DNA of 61,429 nucleotides from Panaeolus papilionaceus (Eukaryota > Basidiomycota > Agaricomycetes > Agaricales). Below, piece by piece: positions 32,307 through 40,482 of the stretch (its first letter is position 1; every line of letters begins with the position of its first letter). The position numbers and the translations under genes are program-made. The notes under the pieces were generated by a model. The model was not told the origin of the DNA and ran no database searches. It saw only the letters and a list, made by a program, of their open reading frames with translations. The stretch spans positions 1-61,429 of the forward strand of contig JADNRZ010000055.1 in the NCBI GenBank assembly GCA_015501605.1, given 5' to 3'.

Positions 32307-33971
32307 ACGGCTACCTCGAAGAAGATCATTAGGACCCGACCGGTATCGACTTCTGCAACCTCTCCAACCCTTTCGAGCAAGCAGAAAATACCACCGAAAC
32401 CAAAAGAACCCAGTATCGCCGAAGTAAGCGAACCGACAGCCACGAAACAAGAACCGTCCCAAGAAGAACAAAGGGAGATCTCCCGCGAAACCGAACAACA
32501 ACCCGAAATACCAGACACCACCCCGAACTCCGACGAAGAAGAAATTCAAGAAACCCTCGACCCTAGGGAAACCGAACACACGATCCAAAGAACTCCAGTA
32601 TTTAGCTCCGAGATCCCCAAATACTCTCGAGATCGCGAAGACATGTCCACAACCGAATTAGCCACTCTGTCCACTTCTAGACTTGCACCCCTGGCTGTTC
32701 ATGACACCTCTTCCAGAGGGATCTCCAGCTTCTACCAAATTGATCTTTCTACACTCGGAGAACCCCAAGATTCCGAAGCATCTTCCTCTAAAGGAAAAGT
32801 AAGATCTACCGGACGACTGAACCCCTCTTCGATTCCTTTGCCACCCAATTTCCCCCCACCTCATGGACCTACCGGCCCACCAGGAAAACCCGGCTCACCC
32901 GGGACTCCTGGAGGATCTGGAACGCCCACTCCCCCTGGATCCCCCAGAGGAGGAGGCGGAGGAAACCCTGGACCTCAAGGCCCTCCTGGACCACCTGGAC
33001 CCCAAGGAGGACAACAAGGAATCCCGATCGCCAACATCAACAGAAAGGAACTCAATATTGGTCAACCCGAAAAGTTTACCGGAGATCGATCTAAGGTCGA
33101 ACACTTCATCACAGACTGTATGGCATATCTCTTCATCAACGAACATATTTACGACACCAACGACAAACAAATCGCCTTCGTCCTTTCCTTATTCGGAGAA
33201 GGACCAAACGAAGATAGATCCGCCTTAGAATGGAAACGGGGATTCCTTAATACCGCCTTCATTCAAGCCCAAACCACTGGAGTAATCTCTTATGGCTCGC
33301 TTCAAGACTTCCTCCTTAAACTCAGGAACGAATTCGCCCTCAAACTCAGCTCGGAAACCACCGACGAAGATATCACCTTCCTTAAACAAAAAGGATCAGC
33401 CGACGTTCATAACACCCTCTTCAAGAACTTGCTCATCAAAGCCGGGTACCCCATCCCAAACACCCCAGCTGGACGAGCACCAGATCCTTACGAACGCAAG
33501 CTAATCAAGGAATATCGTTTGTCCCTCAATAAACCCCTTGCTGATCAACTTCGCCGAGAAAGAGACGCACCAGTCACCCTTATGGAATGGATGAACCGAG
33601 CCGCTCAAGCAGACGCTATCTGGAGAGAAACCAACAAGGGTTTCTCCAATAGCCGGTCAGCTAAGCCGAATAACTCCAACCGCATGGGATTCCGATTCAA
33701 GGCCAAACAGATCAATCTCACCGAGACCGAACGCGACGATTTGATGAAGAAAGGAGCGTGTTTCCGCTGCCAACAAAGTGGACACATTTCTAAGAACTGC
33801 CCCACCCGAAACACTGGTATTTCCACGAACAAACCGAACCCGACTCCCACCAACATCACGAACCGTACTCCAAAGGATTTCGTTAAACACATCCGTAGTC
33901 TCTACGCCGGAATGACTGAGGAAGAACAAACTGAATTTCAGAATGAAATGCAAGAAGAGGATTTTGCCTAA
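32307..33971 (+). CDS. Gypsy-1 Gag (first AUG at 32643; possible ACG start at 32307)
   Basis: From ATG 32643 the protein is 442 residues. It has a collagen-like Gly-Pro-rich segment (about 73-127), a retrotransposon Gag region starting FTGDRSKVEHFITDC (about 145-345), and a CCHC knuckle CFRCQQSGHISKNC (373-386). The same frame is open for 129 codons upstream, to TAG 32253. That stretch contains RTPVFSSEIP, matching RTPVFSTEIP in Gypsy-2, so it is probably translated. No AUG exists before 32643 in any frame. ACG 32307, in context AAGACGG, is shared with Gypsy-2 and is my candidate start. Gag forms the particle and binds RNA. Stop TAA 33969-33971. Confidence 0.8.
   Translation, partial: TATSKKIIRTRPVSTSATSPTLSSKQKIPPKPKEPSIAEVSEPTATKQEPSQEEQREISRETEQQPEIPDTTPNSDEEEIQETLDPRETEHTIQRTPVFSSEIPKYSRDREDMSTTELATLSTSRLAPLAVHDTSSRGISSFYQIDLSTLGEPQDSEASSSKGKVRSTGRLNPSSIPLPPNFPPPHGPTGPPGKPGSPGTPGGSGTPTPPGSPRGGGGGNPGPQGPPGPPGPQGGQQGIPIANINRKELNIGQPEKFTGDRSKVEHFITDCMAYLFINEHIYDTNDKQIAFVLSLFGEGPNEDRSALEWKRGFLNTAFIQAQTTGVISYGSLQDFLLKLRNEFALKLSSETTDEDITFLKQKGSADVHNTLFKNLLIKAGYPIPNTPAGRAPDPYERKLIKEYRLSLNKPLADQLRRERDAPVTLMEWMNRAAQADAIWRETNKGFSNSRSAKPNNSNRMGFRFKAKQINLTETERDDLMKKGACFRCQQSGHISKNCPTRNTGISTNKPNPTPTNITNRTPKDFVKHIRSLYAGMTEEEQTEFQNEMQEEDFA
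33959..33965 (+). other. Gypsy-1 putative -1 frameshift site G GAT TTT
   Basis: The heptamer GGATTTT lies in Gag phase (gaG GAT TTT) two codons before the Gag stop. Pol is open in the -1 frame from just after a TGA at about 33944, so the overlap is about 27 nt. Gypsy-2 has the same heptamer at the same place. The G GAU UUA site of MMTV pro/pol is a known analogue. Confidence 0.65.
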
Positions 33972-36900
33972 AGGGTTTTGCATTGACGTCAGAACCCCAT
34001 GTATCAGTATGTTCCGCTTTGATAGCTCACAATGAATCATTTTCTGTTCCCGTGACTATCGAGTGTGAACAACTGAGAACCGCCGAACCTATTTCTTCTC
34101 ATGCACTCCTTGACTCCGGAGCTGCAGGCATTTTTATCGACCAATCATTTGCAAAATCCCTTAAACTTCCTCTCACTCCCCTCAAAACTCCGATCCGAGT
34201 ACGAAACGTTGATGGGACCCCGAACAAGACTGGGACCATTACCCACAGAACAACCGTAAACATGAAGATCTATGACAAGATCAAGAAAACGAACCTCCTA
34301 GTAACTGGGCTAGGAAGGCAGAAGATTATATTAGGACTACCTTGGCTGCAAGAAACGAACCCCGAGATCGACTGGAAGAATGCTTCCCTGAACTGGCGAT
34401 CCCCGATAACCGAAGAACCCGACCAAGATCTTGCTCGGACAGAAACACTGAACCCGATACCCGATTGGTACCCCACCGACTCCGTTATCATCGACGAATT
34501 CGCCTTAGCAAACCTGGAACTTCAAGTAAAGAAAATGCTTGGAGAAAACGCGACCACGAAACGAACCACCCGAACCACGACCAATGACTTGGTCATCTCC
34601 TACATCGAAGGAGGACCAACCGAAGAAACAGAAAACATCTGGATTAACACCACCCTGACTCATTCCCAAGCTTTCGCCCAGAAGTTTGACAAGAAATCCG
34701 ACGACGCCGACCCTCTAGATTTAATTCCCTCTCAATACCACCCCTGGATCTCTGTTTTCAGCGAAGAAGCTTCCTCCACCCTGCCAGCCAGTAAGCCCTG
34801 GGACCACGAAATTAACCTCAAACCCGATTTTGTTCCCAAGTCTACCAAGATATACCCCCTAAATCCGGCAGAAGACGAAGCAACCAAGAAATTCATTGAA
34901 GAACACAAGGAAAAAGGTACGATACGGGAAAGTAACTCACCACAAGCGTCTGGATTCTTCTATGTCGCCAAGAAAGACGGGAAACTCCGACCATGCCAAG
35001 ATTACCGACATCTCAACGAAGGAACTGTCAAGAACGCCTACCCTTTACCACTTGTGACCGACCTCATGGATAAACTCCGTGGAGCCAAGTTTTTCACCAA
35101 ACTTGACATTCGCTGGGGTTACAACAATATCCGCATCAAGAAAGGAGACGAATGGAAGGCGGCCTTCAAAACCAAATACGGCCTCTTCGAACCTCTTGTC
35201 ATGTTCTTTGGTCTCTGTAACTCCCCGGCAACGTTCCAATCCATGATGGACAACATCTTCATTACTCAAGTTGAAAATGGTTACATCATCATTTACATGG
35301 ACGACATCTTGATCTACGCCACCAATGAAGAAGATCTAGAAAAGTACTCCAAAGAAGTACTCCAGATCATGAAAGAAAACGACCTCTACTTGAAACCAGA
35401 AAAATGTGAATTCCACAAGACCAAGATCGCCTACCTAGGATTCATCATCGAACACAACAAAATTTCTATGGACCCCGCCAAGCTTGCAGGAATCAAGGAT
35501 TGGCCAGCACCGAAGACCCTCAAACAAGTCCGTTCATTCTTAGGCTTTGGAAACTTCTACCGAAAATTCATTCGCCACTACTCCGACATCGCACGACCGT
35601 TAAACGACTTACTCCGCAAAGATAAACCTTTCATCTGGACCGAGATTCATCAAGCCGCATTCGACAACCTCAAAGACCGATTCAGCCGAGAACCAGTACT
35701 TGCTATGCCCGATCTGAATAAACCCTTCCAGATTGAAGCAGATGCATCCCAATACGCTTATGGTGCCGTCCTGACTCAGACCGATTCCAACGGAAAACGC
35801 CACCCTATATGTTTCCTTTCCCGATCGTTCTCTCCAGCCGAACAAAATTATCAGATATTCGACAGAGAACTTCTCGCGATCATCCGAGCACTAGAAGAAT
35901 GGAAACACTACATCCAAGGATCGCCACACACGACCACCATACTCTCCGACCATAAGAATCTCACGTATTGGCGTTCCCCACAGAACCTTAACCGAAGACA
36001 AGCACGCTGGTTCCTCATCTTGTCCGAATTTGACATTGAACTAGTCCACACCCCCGGTCACAAGATGATTCAGTCCGACGCACTTTCAAGAAGACCCGAC
36101 CTCATCCCTGAAGGAGCCAATGAAGAAAACACCGATATCACCATGCTCCCAGACTCTCTATTCATTAACCTTATCGACATCGAACTCCAGAAACAAATAG
36201 CCAACGCCAAACCATTAGACAAGAACGCCATGGAAGCCTTGGAAACTCTATTACAACATTCTAACGCCACCTCTGGAACCACCCTAAACGACTGGTCCTT
36301 CGAAGAAGGAGACCATGGGAAACTATTGTTCTATAAGGATAAGGTTTACGTTCCCAAAGACGATAACCTCCGCAGGTCCATTGTTATGCACTTCCACGAC
36401 ACTATTTCCGCCAGACACCCCGGAGAACTTGAAACATTCAACTCTATCTCCGCCACTCACTGGTGGCCTGGAATGCGACAATTCGTCAAATCTTATGTCA
36501 AAGGCTGCGCCACCTGTCAACAGTTTAAGATTAACCGGAACCCCGCCAAACCCACCTTATTTCCAATTCCCGCTCCAAAATCCCTGAAACCCTTTGCCCA
36601 AACCTCTATGGATTTGATCACCGACCTACCACCTTCATCCAATTATGACTCAATCTTGTCCGTGGTGGACCACGGCCTTACGAAGGGGGTAATTCTCCTA
36701 CCCTGCACGAAAACTATTACCTCAGAAGGAGTCGCCAAACTTTTACTCGACAACCTCTACAAACGTTTCGGCCTCCCAGACTCCATTACCTCTGATCGCG
36801 ACCCCAGATTCGCCGCTCAAGCCTTTAAAGAACTCCTGAAACTCCTTAACATTGAATCTAAACTATCTACTGCCTATCATCCTCAAACTGATGGAACCAC

Positions 36901-37636
36901 CGAACGCTATAACCAAGAAATCGAAACCTACCTTTCCATTTACTGCATTAACAACCCCGAATCTTGGCCAGATGCTTTACCCACACTCGAATTCACTCAT
37001 AACTATCGCCGACACTCCGATCGCCGACATTCCCCATTTGAACTAATGCTAGGAATCAACCCCACTCGAATTCCGATCGCTTTTGAACCCACTGTATTTC
37101 CCACTGTTGATAAGAAACTTGCTTCTCTTCTCAACATGCGCCAAGAAGCCATCGCTGCTCACACTTTCGCCAGAAACAGGATGATTAACAACAGCAAACA
37201 CTCCTTCACCCCATTCAAACTCGGACAAAAAGTGTGGCTCGACGCTAGAAACCTCAAAACCGGACATAATAAAAAAATCTCCACCAAATGTGAAGGACCC
37301 TTTCCCATTTCCGAAGTACTGGGACCGGTAACCTATCATCTCACTCTCCCGCACCACTGGAAAATCCATGACGTCTTCCACGCCACCCTTCTTTCTCCAT
37401 ACAACGAAACTCCCGAACACGGTCCTAACTTCCCCCAACCACCTCCTGACCTTATTGAAGGAGAAGAAGAATACGAAGTGGAACGCATTCAGAAACACAA
37501 AGGGAAACCACCAAAAAGGCAATATTATGTATCCTGGAAAGGTTACGACTCAATGTCAGATCTTTGGGTTCCCGAAGAAGCTCTAGCCAACGCCCCTGAT
37601 ATCCTAAAACAATATAAAAGAAGACACAAGCTCTGA
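33962..37636 (+). CDS. Gypsy-1 Pol: protease, RT, RNase H, integrase, chromodomain
   Basis: About 1220 residues, read as a -1 extension of Gag; the first residues after the shift (LKGFA-TS) are conserved in Gypsy-2 although no ATG exists there. Counting from TTG 33983: aspartic protease ALLDSGAAGIFID (D44); RT with YMDDILIY (about 438); RNase H beginning IEADASQYAYGAVL (about 585); integrase zinc finger H..H..C..C (about 801-845, CATCQQ); integrase core with MDLITDLP, SDRDPRF and TTERYNQE for the D, D, E triad (about 876-972); and a C-terminal chromodomain (EYEVERIQKHKGK ... YYVSWKGYD, about 1160-1215). Chromodomains steer chromovirus integration to marked chromatin. Stop TGA 37634-37636. Confidence 0.93.
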   Translation, partial: FCLKGFALTSEPHVSVCSALIAHNESFSVPVTIECEQLRTAEPISSHALLDSGAAGIFIDQSFAKSLKLPLTPLKTPIRVRNVDGTPNKTGTITHRTTVNMKIYDKIKKTNLLVTGLGRQKIILGLPWLQETNPEIDWKNASLNWRSPITEEPDQDLARTETLNPIPDWYPTDSVIIDEFALANLELQVKKMLGENATTKRTTRTTTNDLVISYIEGGPTEETENIWINTTLTHSQAFAQKFDKKSDDADPLDLIPSQYHPWISVFSEEASSTLPASKPWDHEINLKPDFVPKSTKIYPLNPAEDEATKKFIEEHKEKGTIRESNSPQASGFFYVAKKDGKLRPCQDYRHLNEGTVKNAYPLPLVTDLMDKLRGAKFFTKLDIRWGYNNIRIKKGDEWKAAFKTKYGLFEPLVMFFGLCNSPATFQSMMDNIFITQVENGYIIIYMDDILIYATNEEDLEKYSKEVLQIMKENDLYLKPEKCEFHKTKIAYLGFIIEHNKISMDPAKLAGIKDWPAPKTLKQVRSFLGFGNFYRKFIRHYSDIARPLNDLLRKDKPFIWTEIHQAAFDNLKDRFSREPVLAMPDLNKPFQIEADASQYAYGAVLTQTDSNGKRHPICFLSRSFSPAEQNYQIFDRELLAIIRALEEWKHYIQGSPHTTTILSDHKNLTYWRSPQNLNRRQARWFLILSEFDIELVHTPGHKMIQSDALSRRPDLIPEGANEENTDITMLPDSLFINLIDIELQKQIANAKPLDKNAMEALETLLQHSNATSGTTLNDWSFEEGDHGKLLFYKDKVYVPKDDNLRRSIVMHFHDTISARHPGELETFNSISATHWWPGMRQFVKSYVKGCATCQQFKINRNPAKPTLFPIPAPKSLKPFAQTSMDLITDLPPSSNYDSILSVVDHGLTKGVILLPCTKTITSEGVAKLLLDNLYKRFGLPDSITSDRDPRFAAQAFKELLKLLNIESKLSTAYHPQTDGTTERYNQEIETYLSIYCINNPESWPDALPTLEFTHNYRRHSDRRHSPFELMLGINPTRIPIAFEPTVFPTVDKKLASLLNMRQEAIAAHTFARNRMINNSKHSFTPFKLGQKVWLDARNLKTGHNKKISTKCEGPFPISEVLGPVTYHLTLPHHWKIHDVFHATLLSPYNETPEHGPNFPQPPPDLIEGEEEYEVERIQKHKGKPPKRQYYVSWKGYDSMSDLWVPEEALANAPDILKQYKRRHKL

Positions 37637-37684
37637 CTCAATCCTCAGCAAATTCGCTACCTTTCTACCTCATTCTAAATCAAC

Positions 37685-38797
37685 ATGCCTTCTTTCGCCT
37701 CTTCCTCCAAGACCGCTCCCATCTCTGCTACCCCCCAAGAACAAGAGAAATTCCTCTCCGATTTCCTCAACCTTATCGTCAAGGAAGAACCTTCCCCCAA
37801 ATCGTCATCTCCTAAATCCGTCCGCATTCTTTCCCCCTCTCAAGGATCTTTTACCGAACCACCTACGTTCTCCCCGAACAAATCATCTCCTCTTCATTCC
37901 GACGCCCCTAGCTCTATTTGCTCAAGTACCACCATCACCTTCCAAGAATTCGTCGACATCTTCTGCACCAAGGAAGACTACGACGCCCTCAACTGGAAAC
38001 TCCCGTTCAACGAAAAACATCTCGATCCCATCTGCGACATGGACACCGCCATCTCTAATCACCTTGAAACCGTCATCAGTCTTAACTCTCAAATAAAAGC
38101 CCACAAAGAAGCTGTGACCAAACTCTGGGACACCGGTTGTAACAAATTCGAACAGTTCTGCCAAGAACACCTCAACAATCCCGACTATCGACTCAGCATC
38201 ATCGCCCTCATCGATGAACAAAGGAAGAAATACGTCAACGAAAAACCCAACCGAGTCTACAAATTCCCCAAAAACAACGGTTTCTACTACGACTACACCA
38301 TGGCCGCTCCTCAAGCCCCGTCCCTCGAGGCGCTCGCCCTCCGTTCCCCTTCCTCTACCCTTGACAACCTCGACCCTCAGACCAAAGCAAACACCCTCGC
38401 GCTCATGAAACGCGGACTCAACCTTTGTCGAAAATGCCCCAACCTCGACCATTTCCGAGAAAACTGTCCCCATAACAAATGTTGGAGCTGCGGAAAGTAC
38501 GGAGCCGGACATCTCGCACTCAGCTGCCCCCAACGCCTTGCTAATAAAAGCGCGAAGAAGGGCAAGAAAAAGGTCTCGTCGACTTCCTCCTCTACCTCCT
38601 CCAATCCCTGGGACCGCCTCCAACCCTACAAAGAAGACGACGCTTGGGACAAGAAACATCGTCGCAACTGGAACAAAGGAAGTTGGAAATTTAGAGTCAC
38701 TCACGACTCTAAATGGGAAGATACCTCCGACGACTTCTATGGCGGCTACTACGATGACGACATGGGAGCCGACGCCGACCACAACCTTTGCACCTGA
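37685..38797 (+). CDS. Gypsy-1 ORF3: zinc-knuckle protein between pol and 3' LTR
   Basis: 370 residues starting 48 nt after the pol stop. The N-terminal 80 residues are Ser/Pro-rich and contain KSVRILSPSQGSF; then a conserved region (TFQEFVDIFCTKEDYDALNW ... FEQFCQEHLNNPDYR, about 85-185) with predicted helical character. Two zinc knuckles follow: C-x2-C-x4-H-x4-C (CRKCPNLDHFRENC, about 247-260) and C-x2-C-x6-H-x4-C (CWSCGKYGAGHLALSC, about 267-282). A basic stretch and an Asp/Tyr-rich tail end the protein. Gypsy-2 has the same protein. It sits where env would be, but it has no signal peptide or membrane segment. I do not recognise the family; a second nucleocapsid-like or RNA-binding factor is a guess. 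Its translation needs reinitiation, a spliced mRNA or another device. Confidence 0.8.
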   Translation: MPSFASSSKTAPISATPQEQEKFLSDFLNLIVKEEPSPKSSSPKSVRILSPSQGSFTEPPTFSPNKSSPLHSDAPSSICSSTTITFQEFVDIFCTKEDYDALNWKLPFNEKHLDPICDMDTAISNHLETVISLNSQIKAHKEAVTKLWDTGCNKFEQFCQEHLNNPDYRLSIIALIDEQRKKYVNEKPNRVYKFPKNNGFYYDYTMAAPQAPSLEALALRSPSSTLDNLDPQTKANTLALMKRGLNLCRKCPNLDHFRENCPHNKCWSCGKYGAGHLALSCPQRLANKSAKKGKKKVSSTSSSTSSNPWDRLQPYKEDDAWDKKHRRNWNKGSWKFRVTHDSKWEDTSDDFYGGYYDDDMGADADHNLCT

Positions 38798-38812
38798 ATG
38801 AGGACATTCAGG
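38793..38812 (+). other. hairpin over the ORF3 stop, Gypsy-1
   Basis: CCTGAATG-AGGA-CATTCAGG forms an 8-bp stem that includes the ORF3 stop TGA (38795-38797) and lies 16 nt before the 3' LTR. Gypsy-2 has a matching hairpin with a swapped A-T/T-A pair. Confidence 0.6.
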
Positions 38813-38828
38813 CTTAATACGGGGGTAA
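38813..38828 (+). promoter_or_regulatory. Gypsy-1 polypurine tract region
   Basis: CTTAATACGGGGGTAA directly precedes the 3' LTR; TTAATACGGGGGTAA is identical in Gypsy-2. The GGGGG run is the likely plus-strand primer. Confidence 0.65.
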
Positions 38829-39396
38829 TGTTACGACTTTTCTACTATCTCCTTCAATAATGTACTATCATCTCTCTATGTACTTATATCTCGTCTATCT
38901 TTTCTCTTACTTCCCTTCTTTTCCTTCCACGTGACCTTATCTTATCTTTCATCACATGACCTACTCTTATCTTATCTCATTTCACCTTTGACTCATTATT
39001 CCTTCTGACTCTTACTTGACTCACCTTCGACTCATACTTACTCTTCTTCTTACTTATGACTCTTCGTACTAGTCATATTCTCCTTGACTCGTTACTCCTA
39101 CTCATACGGACTCATTTCCTTTCGCGCACAGACCACCCGTAATACCTATATAAACCCAGTAGCTATACCCATGTTCTTTAGCTAGTTCTTTAACTACAAT
39201 AGAACGATAACTTCTACTGCATCTTTCTTAACTCGCTCTCTACTAAGACAATACCATCGAGCGATTCTCGAAGTGGCATTCTTAGTACGATAACTTGAAC
39301 TTATATTCTGATCAGAATATCGAACTCGACTTCTCCGACCGACCCCGACTTAGCTCAAAGGCCTTAACCGCAAGCGCCCGTCGAGCTACCGTAACA
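38829..39396 (+). repeat. Gypsy-1 3' LTR
   Basis: 568 bp; no difference from the 5' LTR found when read side by side. Followed by the target duplication CACCA (39397-39401). Confidence 0.95.
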
Positions 39397-39401
39397 CACC
39401 A

Positions 39402-40317
39402 TTTCCGCGGAAATTCAAAAATCCATGTATTTAAAAACTTCCAAATTCACCCATTTCCGCGGAAATTAACAAATCCATGCATTTGAAAATCTCCAAATTC
39501 ACCCGTTTCCGCGGAAATTCAAGAATCCACCATTTTCAAAATTCCCCATTTCCGCGGAAATCCAAAATCCATGTATTGAAAATGTCCAAATTCACCCATT
39601 TCCGCGGAAATTCAAAAAATCCCTGTATTTAAAATGTCTAAATTTGCCCATTTCCGCGGAAATTCAACAAATCCATTTATCAAATTCACCCATTTCCGCG
39701 GAAATTCAAAAATCCATGCATTGAAAAATTCCTAAATTTGCCCATTTCCGCGGAAATGGGCAATTTTGGATCACCATTTCCGCGGAAATATAAAAATCCC
39801 CCCATCCCTACCTGCCCATTCCCTTGTAAATTCATCTAATCCAACCTAATCCACTACAATAAACTCACCCCAAACCACCCCCCCCCCATTTCCGCGGAAA
39901 TCTACCAATCCACCCTATTCCACTACTACCCACCCACCCCAATGTGCCCACTCCAACCTAATCCACTACAATAAACTCACCCCAAACCACCCCCCAACCT
40001 CCCCCCATTTCCGCGGAAATCTCCCAATCCACCCCAATCCACTACTACCCACCCACCCCAACCTACCCGCTACCCCCCTCCCATTCCCTTGGAAAACTAC
40101 CAATCCACCCATTCCAGCTCACCCGCCGCTCACTCGGAAATCCACCCTACCCAACCCGCCCACCTACTAGTAATAATTAATTCACTTATATTCTATCTAA
40201 TGAAATAACTATTTAGTGTAGTTACCCAAAATGTAGGAAATCCATGGCGATCCATGGATCACACTCAGTCATTACGTTGTAGCTAGTCTGCGGACCAACA
40301 AAGTCGCTACATTGTAA
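39402..40317. repeat. right arm of the CCGCGG foldback, outer part
   Basis: Continues the arm from 31677, with about 12 TTTCCGCGGAAA palindromes, the C-rich mirror tract (39830-40170) and the terminus ...ACAAAGTCGCTACATTGTAA. It lacks one of the two 94-bp units found in the left arm. Confidence 0.85.
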
Positions 40318-40482
40318 CTTCCCTACCTGTCCATCGCTTCCCCCTTGTGTATACATGGGCAGAGATCTCAACTGTTGCTCGTCGGTCTGGGACCTGAACT
40401 ACAGATATCATTGCACTGACGCCATCGCTCTCATGGATGTCTGCGCCGACATGGGGTTAGATTGGGCAGAGCCAACCAATCA
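40318..40482 (+). pseudogene. LINE family 3 endonuclease, continuation after the foldback
   Basis: The frame contains MGRDLNCCSSVWD, the counterpart of the endonuclease motif GGDFNCC, and LDWAEPTNH. A 2-nt insertion (GTGTATACATGGG against GTGTACATGGG) shifts the frame before it. It is cut at 40483 by the poly(T) of an inverted LINE. Confidence 0.7.

Larger units (their letters stand above)
31678..39396 (+). mobile_element. Gypsy-1: complete Ty3/Gypsy chromovirus, 7.7 kb
   Basis: Two 568-bp LTRs (31678-32245, 38829-39396), identical by eye, start TGTTACG and end CGTAACA. The insertion is flanked by CACCA (31673-31677, 39397-39401). Order: self-priming PBS, AUG-free leader, gag, pol (-1 frame; protease, RT, RNase H, integrase, chromodomain), a third ORF with zinc knuckles, hairpin, polypurine tract. 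All frames are open, so it looks recent and potentially active. It lies in the right arm of the CCGCGG foldback element. Confidence 0.95.
27992..40317. mobile_element. foldback element with CCGCGG-palindrome arrays (about 4.6 kb without the nested Gypsy-1)
   Basis: The ends are TTACAATGTAGCGACTTTGT on both sides. The left arm is 27992-30083; the right arm is 30596-31677 plus 39402-40317, split by Gypsy-1; the spacer is 512 bp. Arms differ by one 94-bp unit and few bases. The element interrupts a LINE endonuclease gene. A TA dinucleotide flanks CAATGTAGCGAC on both sides, so a TA target site is possible but unproven. No coding capacity is seen. Confidence 0.75.

Noticed and set aside
37922..38782. 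286-residue minus-strand ORF opposite Gypsy-1 ORF3
   Set aside because: Val/Gly/Phe-rich shadow caused by the codon use of ORF3; no corresponding ORF of similar sequence in Gypsy-2.
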